Source of the DNA: Fusarium oxysporum f. sp. lycopersici 4287
Lineage: Eukaryota > Ascomycota > Sordariomycetes > Hypocreales > Nectriaceae
DNA: 64,000 nt
Direction of reading: 5' to 3'
NCBI RefSeq assembly: GCF_000149955.1
Contig: NC_030997.1
Span: 310,001-374,000, forward strand
Shown: positions 22,455 to 32,500 of the stretch, in pieces
How the letters are laid out: the number at the start of each line of letters is the position of its first letter
Numbering within the stretch: the first letter of the stretch is position 1
Made by a program: the position numbers and the translations under genes
The notes under the pieces: model-generated
Told to the model about the DNA's origin: nothing
The model's input: only the letters and a program-made list of their open reading frames with translations
The model's database searches: none

Positions 22455-24757
22455 TCAGATGGTTCCCAGGCCCCAGAAAACACCACGGCCGTTGGTTCCA
22501 ACATAGACCAATCCCGCCTCATTCCCACTTCCAGCAAGCTTAGCACTGTCCGCAGCACCAAAGCCCATAGAACCCTGAAGATCCGTCCAAGTCTTGCCAA
22601 GATCAGAGCTACCGTACAACTTGCGCCCAGCAGAGCCTGTTCCAAAAGCATACACATTCCAGCTGCTTCCAGAGCCCTTACCGAGAGCAATCTGCTCAGT
22701 CTTGCTAAGACCCCCGATCTTGGAAAAGGCGCTACCGTAGTCTGTGCTCCGGAAGATACCAGCGTCGGTGGAGACCCAGACCTCTCCAGCCTTGGTAGGA
22801 TGAGCGGCGATATCTTTGACTGAGTTGGCTCCGTCGAGAGATCCTCCTGTGGAGAAGCTTGAGGCTGTGTTGTTGGAGACGTAGAACTTTGATCCTGATG
22901 CACCGTAGAAGTAGTCGTTGTCCTGTTTATCACTAGCGACGAGGGCGCCGCTCGGTAGACTTGAGACGGAAGCGAAGCTGCCTTCGTTTTGAGATCTCAA
23001 GACACCTCTGTTCTCGGGGGACCAGAGGATAGTATCTCCATTGGCTGAGTATGAGATCGAACCTCCCTTGGGACCTTGCTCAGCAGCGCCATGAACCTTC
23101 CACGATTTACCGCCGTCGGATGATAGCGCGACTTGAGGGTTGCTATCACTGTTTCCAGCTCGTACGACATTGCCGACCTTCTTGCCGGCGTAGTCAGCGC
23201 TAGTAGATGATGTGAACATTGGGTTGTCCCAAGCTGAGAGGGGAGATTTGCCGAGAACGCTCTTGGAGGCAAAGGTAAAACCGCTGTCGTCGCCGACGGC
23301 GGCGAGAAGTTCACTTCCGCCGGGAGCGGACTTGACGTCAAGGACTGCGGTTTCTTCAATACCGTCGGCGAGAGACTCAATGGTGATGTTGTGGACGGTA
23401 TCCCACTTGGTAAGATCATGGCCTCCGTAGAGTGTCAGGCCAGTGCCGTACAGCCAGTGGTCGCTGTCAAAAGGATCAATAGCCAGAGCTTCAACCATCC
23501 AGCCCAGCTTCTTGGTATCAACTGAGATGAAGTTCTTGTAGATCCAGGGCGCCTTTGGTGTGGAGATGCTGTAGTGAAGATCAAGGTTGCCCTGAGCGTT
23601 GTAGTTCCAGAGCGTAGACCACGTCTTGCCAGAGTCAGTGGATCGGAAGAACTGAGCATCGGGATACCAAGAGTTCAGAGAGGCAACGACAAGGGTACCC
23701 GATTTCTGGCGGTCGAGTGCAAGACCACCAAAGCCGAAGTAGATGTCTCCAGGCGGGGTGATGTCCTTCCAAGTGTTGGCAGCAACGTCATAGCGGTACA
23801 CAGCACCAGCAGTACCATCATATGGCCCACCACCATTGCTGTACGAGAGGTATAGCGCCTTCTCCTTTGGCGAAAACTGGCCTTTGTGGGGGAGGTACTT
23901 CACAGGCTGCCCATCAACAGGCTTCCACGTCTTACCCGCATCAGTAGTCACATACACAGAAGCAGTCTTTGTATCAGCAACACCAACGAAGATCCTCGAC
24001 GTAGCACCATTGACAAGAGATGAAGTAGAGTCAAATGTGACGAAGGACAAACCCTGGATGTCACTGTTGTATCCAGAGCTGTCACTCGGATCGGCAACAT
24101 AGGTACCAACATTGGTGAAGGAAGTGACCTTGGAGAAGCTCTTACCACCATCTGTACTCTTCCAGAGACCGTTGCCACTTCGGGCTCCGAAATAGATGAT
24201 GTTGGAGTTCTTGGGATCAACGGCGAGACGCTCACCCATGCCGCGACCGGGCATGTTTCCGCCTACTTTGAAGGGGAGCTCAGTGAAGGACCATGTGGCG
24301 CCTTTGTCATTACTGATACCAATTGCTCCCTTGTTGGGGTCCCTAAAGAACTCTTAGCTTACCGACTCTTTTGGAATTCTTGACATGGGCAGCTTACCAT
24401 GAGTTGGTATATAATCCAGCAGCGGTGAGGACCTTGTTAGGGTTGCTTGGATCAAGGGCCAGAGCGTCAATACCCCATCGGCTCCTACGATGGAATTAGT
24501 ATAATCGCCCCACCGCCGGGCTATACTTACCATGTCGCATCAACACCAGTATTGTCAGTGAGTGGTGTCCAAGAATCATCCGCATTGAGACGATAAAGAC
24601 CACCAATATCGGTTCGTGCATAGGCAACGCCCTTGGTAGTTGGATGGAACTCAATGCCAGGAACAAAGCCGCCTCCACCGCCGAAACGGACATTCTGCCA
24701 TTTGAGAGCAGCTTGCGCAACGCTTGCCGAAGCAGCGAGAAGAGAGAGCAACTTCAT
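22455..24757 (-). CDS. GH74 xyloglucanase, secreted
   Basis: Exons 24757-24531, 24484-24398 and 24342-22455, with introns of 46 and 55 nt, give 733 aa. A signal peptide (MKLLSLLAASASVAQA) precedes LKWQNVRFGGGGGFVPGI, the conserved start of GH74 enzymes; the catalytic-Asp region ARTDIGGLYRL follows. Repeated STDGGKSW / STDSGKTW / SSDGGKSW motifs (BNR/Asp-box type) mark the two seven-bladed beta-propellers. There is no C-terminal CBM1; the protein ends soon after GRGVFWGLG. GH74 enzymes cut the glucan backbone of xyloglucan in plant primary walls. Length fits single-domain fungal members. Confidence 0.92.
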
Positions 24758-24833
24758 GATGAAGTCAGTAAATAACGAACGACACTGTATTGAGAGAAGA
24801 TCTGAATTTCATATTTGGCGAATTATAGGTGTC

Positions 24834-24840
24834 TTTTATA
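24834..24840 (-). promoter_or_regulatory. TATA box of the GH74 gene
   Basis: TATAAAA on the minus strand lies about 80 nt upstream of the GH74 start codon. Confidence 0.5.
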
Positions 24841-27063
24841 TGAGCGCTTTGAGGTGACGTGATAGTTTGGTCCTGTTGTCATTTGCAGTGTTTCGGATAT
24901 GAAGCCTCCGTGACGAAACAGGATGACGCAGGGGTATAAGGTTCACCAAGCCCCGAACATGCTCAAAATTGAATGGATTGCGAGACTTTTTTATTCATCA
25001 CCGTATTTAATCTACGGCACTTATATATTTTCCACCTACCAGATGAGGTTTGTGCCTCACATAAATGATTGGTGGTGGCATGTTCAGACGAGAGTGCCAG
25101 TCTCGGGCCGCCATATACCGCCGTTTATCCAAGAACGGCAATTCTTGGTTTCGCGCCGCATACATGCTGGATTGACGCCAATGTTTTCGGAATCTCGGCA
25201 CGAGTAGCAGCGGTTCACGTGTGACTGATTGATGTGCCAATGGATAGTGGATAGATCCGCGACCGCAGGAGATTGTTTGTAGACTAAATTCCAAGTGTTT
25301 CCTTTCCTTAATAATACCGGTTATCTTATATAACGATTATAATAATATAGTTCAGCAGTAATAGATATTAAAATAAAACGATTAGAATTTATTTAATATT
25401 ATAAACTAAATTATTACTTATATACTCTTTAATATGTTTATAAGAAAATCATTCAATAGCAAAGTAATATACTTATGATAATACTACGGAAGAGTAGCTT
25501 ATGATTTGAAAATGACCTGTAATTAAGTACTGGCGTGGAGAGCGGAAACCAGGGATTAAATCTTTTAAGTGGTTGTGGAGGTGAATGAAACTCAGATCAG
25601 CCAGATACTATGAGGGAGACCATACATATCACTAGTCAATCCCTTGTGGTATGACGGTTGTAGCAAGCATTCCAGGGTAAGAGGTCTAGCCTCGGTGGGG
25701 TCAGATTGATACCAGTCATCACACACATAAAGGGACAAAATCCCCCCAGGACCTTAGCTTCTTTATGCTTTTTCACACTTGATTTTACACTCTTTTCCCT
25801 TATATCTGTATTCGTTAAACTGATCGTTTAATTCTCTATCTTACGACGAAGACCCTGTCTCAATTGAACCTAACAGGCAGTCTACACTTAACTTGCAGTT
25901 GAGAGTGTTAGAAGATATCGTCTTGTGCAGTCTTTTGTTTGTTGTTGCTCTTCACTTTCAAAGTGGATGCAGGTATTCCCTTGTTTAAGTCGGAAATTGT
26001 TTTTTAACCAAAAGGTTGATATAGCTTGAAAGAATAATTTAATATTCTGTAAAGTAGTTAAGACTTTTTATTAATTTGCAATTATGCCATCCTGTTGCAG
26101 TCCCAATAAAGGTCGATCATCCGTTCTCTTTCTTTGGCAGCGTCCTAACCTTACACAGACAATTACCCAAGGCAACTTATACCGTTCTTAATAGATGCAC
26201 TACTACTTTGCCCCTCTTCTTCCCCGCATTAAGGGCTTTAGCACCGTTGGACACTGGCTTCTCAGCCTAAAACTCGGCTTTTTGCCGAGGCCATGTTTAG
26301 TTGATTTAAGCACCGTTCTATTACAGCTCAGATGCAAAAATCGCAACAGGTCAATCGTCTTCCATATCACAAGCAGAAAAAGGACCCTGAACCCGAGGTT
26401 GGCTGACAAGCTGCATGTATACCCCACACTTTGATCCCGCATTTGAGCATCGAAATGCGGTTCTTGATCCTCGGCTTCTCCACTTCTTGGTTGGTCATGT
26501 ATTGAGGGATATATCTCAAAACCTGGGGTAAGCATCCTTTCTGGGGTTAACTGAACTCTATTTAAATATCATCAACCAATGCGAGGAAGTCTGAGGTACA
26601 ATTCGCGGAGAAGGCCCGATACGTACACGAATTGGGGTCGGGTGACTTATCAATATCACACTTCGGACTACAGAGATGTGGAGGTATTCTCTTGAAGTGT
26701 CCTTGAAAGAAATGCTGAAAACTTCTCAGAAGGAGAATCAAGATCGTCCTAGTCATCCTTATACTATCCAATACTCGATTGGCTTGGCTTGTGAGCGAAT
26801 TGGTTGAGTTGAGCTTCATGCTATATACATCAACTCCTTCCAGCAAATGTACAGCACAAGTCCGGTTCTCACCACGTGATAGTAAGAAAAGAACGACTCT
26901 GTAGTGCACTTCTGACAGGCAAATCTAAACAGCCATGTGAATTCCGTATAACCGATCAAGCGTAGGAATCCAAACTAAGTGAACTAGACAAGAAGCGGAA
27001 GGAGAATCCTCTACCAGGCAGCACTATGAAACTTGTAACGATAACTGAAGGAGAGCAGCCGTC

Positions 27064-27071
27064 TATATAAA
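27064..27071 (+). promoter_or_regulatory. TATA box of the cutinase gene
   Basis: TATATAAA lies about 120 nt upstream of the chosen cutinase ATG at 27192. Confidence 0.5.
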
Positions 27072-27191
27072 GGAGACAGCTATCTAGACATGAGCTTGTA
27101 TACTCGCACTCAATTTTCCTGTTCTTTAAGTAAAGCAATCACTTCTGAGGCATATCATACTTTGTTCAGTCTTCGAATCTCTCTCTTCAAC

Positions 27192-27995
27192 ATGCGAGCT
27201 GCATTTATCCTTTCCTTCCTCCTGGCTAGCGCTACCGCCTTGCCAACAGCATCGACTGAAAAGAGAGCCGTCGCCGCGCAAGACGTCAATCTACTAGAAA
27301 CCCGAGACCTTCTCAATCGTAATGATCTTGAGAATGGTGATTCCTCAAATTGTCCCACAGCTATTTTGGTCTATGCACGTGGTAGCACAGAGCCTGGTAA
27401 TCTTGTTCGTCACCGCAGTTCCATACACCATATTATCAAAATCTAATCAAGTTAGGGGATCACGGTTGGGCCAATACTCGTAGAAGCCATGCAGCTTGCT
27501 ATCCCTGATATTTGGATACAAGGTGTTGGTGGGCCATACACGGCTGATCTTGCGCCGAACTTCCTTCCTGAGGGGACCACAGATGCCTCCATCGATGAAG
27601 CTAAAAGACTTTTCCAAATGGCCTACGACAAGTGCCCAGATACGCCCGTCGTGACGGCTGGATATAGGTACTGACTGCCGCTCATCCATTTACTGCCGCT
27701 TTGCTAATCCTGTGAATTAAACAGTCAAGGAACAGTTGTCGTAGGATATGCACTCAGCGAACTCGAAGGCGCGGTCCAGAATCAAGTTGTTGGAGCCGCC
27801 TTGTTTGGATATACCAAGAACGAGCAGCTCGGGGGCCGTATCCCGGACTATCCTACAGACAGAACTAAGATTTTCTGTCTACCTACTGATCTAGTTTGTG
27901 ATGGGACGTTATTTATACTGCCTGCCCATTTTCTGTATGGCGCTGATGCGGCGGTTCCAGGTCCAGAATTTCTGGTTGGGCAGATTCAGAAGTAG
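27192..27995 (+). CDS. cutinase (CE5), secreted
   Basis: Exons 27192-27404, 27456-27667 and 27725-27995, with introns of 51 and 57 nt, give 231 aa. The first donor is GTTCGT at 27405, chosen over the nearby GTAATC because only it keeps phase into GITVGP; the result STEPGNLGITVGP is family-typical. A signal peptide (MRAAFILSFLLASATALP) is followed by a short propeptide. The nucleophile is the Ser of GYSQG, split by the second intron; the Asp and His of the triad sit in DLVCDGT and LPAHFLYG. Paired Cys (NCPT, DKCP, FCLP, LVCD) match the fold. It hydrolyses cutin or similar polyesters at the plant surface. Confidence 0.9.
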
Positions 27996-28539
27996 AAGGG
28001 TTTGTAATGGGGCATTGATGTTCTTTTCTGGTAGATCTCATATCGGGTAACTGGGACATTCATGTATGCAGAAGATGCGGGTTCAGGTCACTTGGAATTT
28101 CATAGCATAGGGAGCTATCGTACTTCACCCAGGCTGACACTAAATAACCAGCTCAAGTCTAGGGACAAAATAATATGTATCTTGACATGAGAATGAATCT
28201 TGAAGAACTCGTAGGATGCCTATCGGTGCGCCTCTATTGTGATTACTCAGTTGGGCCGCTCGAAGTTCGTACTTGTGATAACCCATTTGCCCTGGCATCT
28301 TTCGAAACACTGTGCTCAGCACTGATATGGAGCAACTTATGTTTATATATGAATCAAAGACAATGAATTGTAGGTGCATTTATAAACCTATCTGCCTTTC
28401 ATTTTATTGGACGTGACGCCTCATTGTTCACTGGTTGGCGCTGAAGAGGAAGACGGATGCAGTTTATACTATTCAAAGGCCCTGGTGTCAATTTATAAAA
28501 AAAGCGTAAATTCTTTTTTTTAAAAAAAAGTACCAAAGC
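27996..28539. other. intergenic, no gene seen
   Basis: Holds a short inverted A/T tract (28511-28530, T-run then A-run) just beyond the flavoprotein pseudogene, and no credible ORF. Confidence 0.4.
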
Positions 28540-29494
28540 TTAGGAAAAAGACTTCTCCTTAGTTCCCTTAATACCTGGCTTTCCAGGCGATAAAATGTTA
28601 TTGAGATCCATATCCACCTTGAAGCTATCACCTAGTTTTGCGAGGGCATGCCCATTGAATAAGAAGTGACTTCTGATCTGACACATGAACTCACGTGAGT
28701 TCGATATGTAGTCGGTCTACGACAGACGGCATTGTCAATCAGCTTCTGGCAGAGTTCGCTTGCCCGTTCTCTCTCCTCAGGGGCGTATACTACCAAAACG
28801 ATGGGAATCATGTACCGACAGGAAGCGTGGAAGCCGGAGAAGAAGTCGAACTTTGCTGCAGAAATCATCTCCTTTACTGCTAAGTACCATTCGAGCAATG
28901 CCGGGCCTGAAGTAGGGACGACTGGGTTGAAGTCTGTGTGTCCGCTTCCGGGCGATGAACGGTAGTCCATTAGGGACAGTGATTCGAACGACGGAACGAC
29001 ACTATGGGGAATACCTTTAATTTCAACCTTTTCTGTTCGAAGAAACTCGCCCGGGGTACCAACAAATCGCGTTACTGGAGATGAGCTCCAGGAATCTCTG
29101 TGATGGCGCGACGCAGTGAACTCTCCAGGGCCGGCACCACATCCGCGTCACCTTGGAGACCGAACTCGGCTTTCCAGAGTCACCAGCCATAACTCAACTT
29201 CAAATCGTCCAGAACGCTCTCTGGAACGGACTTGTTAGGATAAGAATGCGATGCTAGCTTTGCTTTGACAGCATCGTCCGGGGACAGAATAGCTTGGCGG
29301 AAAACATTGGAAATGGGGGCTTGATTGGTGACTACGCCCCGTCGTTGGACATCGGCAAGAAGTTCTACAAGTTGGGGGAGATCTCTCTCGTTTGGCACGC
29401 TCAGGTCACAAGCGATGTACGCTTTGGGTGCTGGGGTGATATGAATGCCTAGTTTAGTTACCACACCTGGTGGGCGATTTAGTATTCTCACCAT
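28540..29494 (-). pseudogene. decayed VAO-type FAD oxidoreductase fragment
   Basis: Pieces in several frames together match the C-terminal half of vanillyl-alcohol oxidase / 4-cresol dehydrogenase-type flavoproteins. 29494-29180 begins with VVTKLGIHITPAP and stops at TGA in front of LWKAEFGLQGDADVV; a one-base phase change follows near 29090; 28970-28632 carries a GHTDFNPVVPTSG segment and a YRTHV element; another phase change near 28690 leads to the family tail NGHALAKLG...ILSPGKPG and TAA at 28542-28540. The N-terminal FAD-binding domain is absent upstream. Intact relatives oxidise para-substituted phenols. At least one stop and two frame breaks plus the missing half make this a pseudogene. 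Confidence 0.72.
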
Positions 29495-30677
29495 GGTGCC
29501 ATACTGTCAATTTGGAAAGGGGAAGGCTGACATAAGTTTGATTGATGGAAAAGACAATCTACGCTTGGTCTAAATCCGCTAGAGAATGCTTAGAAAGTTG
29601 TGTAGATGAGCCGACCCCAACTCTGTACTAATAACTCACGCTTTGTGAACGCTTTGTGAAGGGAGAACAGCCGACTGTCACTCATAGCACCCATTCCAGC
29701 CTGCAACAGCCCGCTTGTAGGAAGAACGACCTGTATCCGACACTGCGCCTCTGTGTGCACGCCGCCCGGAGTGTAGCCGAAACTGTGGTCATCCGCAGTC
29801 GCAGTTGGTTTGTGGACAACACCGCCTACAGGACCGACGGCATTTGTATATTTGTCGGAAACCGGACTACTGAGCGCGAGCTAAGTCACTAAACTTTTAG
29901 TAGATTGCATTAGTTTATATGGCCAAACTCAGGTAGACAACTCGCAATCCTACGAATAAGATGGATTTGGCGTAGGTACTTGTTTGTTCACTCTTAACAT
30001 TAACAACATTGGTGAATTGCAACGTAAAGACAATCACATACGAAGTCAAAGTTAATCCTAAGTAAATCTTTGTGAATCGTCTTACAGCTCGCTAATACAA
30101 ATGACAAATAAGCACAATAATGAGACAGCGGTGAGTCTCGAGCCATATGCACGTCTTCCAATGCTCGGTGCTAGCGTTTTTGAAGTGCAGGGTAGGCGCT
30201 TCAAGAGTTCGGAAAAGCTCCCACTAGGGGCAAGACCTACTCAAGAGGCCGTTGTTTTCCGGCCGCAAAGATAAATATAAACTGTGAACACTATCGTTGA
30301 GATTCGTTGGGCGACAAATCATCAGTTTCCGGCAGGACAAAGACGATGATCGACCGGAGTTTGGGTTTCCACCAATGAGATATTACGGATGCATGGATAA
30401 CCCCGCGTTGAGTTGATGGCTTTTCCGACTTGGCAACGAGAAACTTGCATACGATCGCAGGTTTGGGGGTTGAAATGCCGATTTGAGATTGACTTTAAAC
30501 TTCGATAAGCTTAGAGTTGTCGGTAAAGATGCAATGATGTCCCGAGACATTGGAGTGAGGACTATCATAAGGTGTCAAGGGTATAAATATGTGTACAGCC
30601 ATGATAATCTCTGTTTAGTGGAATTCGCCTTGCGACCCACGATTTAAACACCGTTGAAACCTTCCGATAACTTGGCC
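29495..30677. other. intergenic, GH28 upstream region
   Basis: No gene recognised; a 78-aa frame at 29656-29892 has no support and the FAD-domain half of the flavoprotein was searched for here and not found. A TATA-like box is at 30582-30589. Confidence 0.4.
30582..30589 (+). promoter_or_regulatory. TATA box of the GH28 gene
   Basis: TATAAATA lies 96 nt upstream of the GH28 ATG. Confidence 0.5.
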
Positions 30678-32405
30678 ATGCGCTCCTTGCAAATTATTTC
30701 GGTGCTTGGGGCACTGTTTCTCACCACTGTTCAAGCCGTGACTCTCCCAGCTGGAGTACCCCGCGATATTTCAGAGTTCAGAGATAAACATCCCTACGCT
30801 CCACCCAAGCATGAACACCGCAGAATCATCCGGATTCGGGCATCCACAAATAACACAGATGATGTGTCGGATGAGTTCAGGAGGGGTGTACGCAAAGCAA
30901 ATGGCGGAGGAACCTTGCATCTAGCCAAGGGAAAGACATATGTCATAGGTAAAGCTCTTGACTTGACTGGACTGGAAGACATTCACATTCACCTAGAGGG
31001 TGAGATACGAGTAAGTTGTTGTGATACAACGTGAAAGGATATAGACATCTGACAGCCTTAGTTCACTGATGACGTTGAGTACTGGCAAGAGAATGCCTGG
31101 TACCATCCATTTCAGAAGTCGATCATGTTCTGGAAGTGGGGAGGAAAGGACATTAGAATCTACGGCAATGGTGTCATTGAAGGCCAAGGGTATGTCAACC
31201 CCTATACTTTTATGCGGACAAAGCTAATGATGGTAGGCAACGGTGGTGGAATGAGTTCGAGTCTGGAACTGGTTCGTAAGTGTATCTCAATTCAAACAAA
31301 CCATGCAGACCAACTAACCGATTCGCAGTATTCTAAACCCTGACAACAAATACTATCGCCCCATTCTGTTCTACGCCGAAAACACCACCAACTTGGATGT
31401 TTCCGGAATCCATTTGAAGGACTCACCCTGCTGGAATAACTTCATCGTCAGCTCCAACAACGTCAAGTACACAGACGTTGTCGCAACCGCACTGTCCAAC
31501 AACGGCAGTATCATTCCCAAGAATACTGATTTCATGAACACCATGAATACCTCAGCTGTGCGAATTGAGAGAACCTGGGTCAACATTGACGACGACTGCT
31601 TCTCGCCGAAGCCGAATAGCTCCGACCTTTACGTAAATACCATGTATTGCAATGGCACTCACGGCCAGGTTTGTGTCATTAACCATGATCGACAGTGCAA
31701 AGCTGATACGGTGTAGTCCATGGGATCGCTTGGTCAGTACAAAGGCGAGGTCTCTAATGTCTACGACGTGCACATTGAGAATGTTTGGATGATGAACGGA
31801 GATGTAAGTTCCAAACTCTTCTATGGTGATAATATCTAATTGTTGCAGTACTCGGCAGCTCGTATCAAAGTTTGGGCTGGTGAGGAAACCGGCACAGGGT
31901 TCGTCAACAACGTAACCTTCAAGTAAGTCTCCCCAAGGATGTCACGAACGACCGTTGCTCAACGGATATTAGAAACTTCTGGGTCGCTAGAATGGACTAC
32001 GGCATCTTCCTCGACTCATGCTACTTCAATATCTCAGCCGAAGAATGCAATGCTCACCCATCAGGCATGCAAATAACCAACATACACTTTGAGAACTTTA
32101 CTGGGTACACATCTGGTGTTTATGGCAATGCTGTAGCTAGGCTGTCATGCTCAGCTGCTGAAGATGCTATTTGTGCAAACATCACGGTCAAAGACTTCAA
32201 TGTCAAGACTCCTTGTGGCGGAGACCCTGTCATTATCTGTGATGGGATGCACGGGGATATTGGCGTTGATTGCGTGCCGTATGATAGTGACGAGGCGAAA
32301 GCGGCGTTGAACGCAAAGTGCAAGACTCCCATGGCGGCGATTGACACGGATCCTTGGGGCAGTGGACTTATTGAGAAGATGAAGGGCGCTTTCCATCCAC
32401 AGTAG
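30678..32405 (+). CDS. GH28 family pectin hydrolase (exo-polygalacturonase-like)
   Basis: Seven exons (30678-31010, 31062-31189, 31237-31275, 31329-31668, 31717-31803, 31849-31922, 31973-32405), introns 45-53 nt, give 477 aa. Start MRSLQIISVLGALFLTTVQA is a signal peptide. GH28 signatures: NTD, then DDDCFSPKP (the Asp pair), GTHGQSMGSLGQ after splicing (the His motif) and ARIKVW (substrate-binding Arg/Lys). The first motif reads NTDFMN where relatives have NTDGxD, so Gly and the second Asp are changed. Many NxS/T sites suit secretion. Family members remove galacturonic acid or related units from pectin; which one is not certain. It converges with the GH78 gene with 95 bp between stops. Confidence 0.85.
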
Positions 32406-32500
32406 ATATCACAGTCAAGGAAAGTTTGCAATGGGAGATGAGAATGCGCAACAGCTAGATAGATCTCAATTGATAGACACTAAATCCTACTCAGACACTG

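Larger units (their letters stand above)
24758..27191. other. gene-poor, AT-rich interval
   Basis: About 2.4 kb lies between the divergent GH74 and cutinase genes. Two very AT-rich blocks (about 25300-25480 and 25985-26075) suggest a remnant of mutated repeat DNA, but no transposon domain is legible. A 40-residue protein-like frame at 26415-26529 ends at a GGGTAAGC donor-like site; it could be an isolated exon remnant. No gene is called. Confidence 0.4.

Noticed and set aside
26203..26535. 110-aa minus-strand frame and a 40-aa protein-like plus-strand frame at 26415-26529
   Set aside because: No start context, domain or second exon; the plus frame looks like protein but cannot be joined to anything, so no gene is called.
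27397..27455. Alternative first donor GTAATC in the cutinase
   Set aside because: It would shift the frame into GDHGW-type nonsense; the GTTCGT donor at 27405 keeps phase and gives the conserved GNLGITVGP.
28511..28530. Perfect T/A inverted repeat as a terminator hairpin
   Set aside because: A simple homopolymer pair in an AT-rich spacer; intrinsic terminators of the bacterial type do not apply to fungal Pol II genes.
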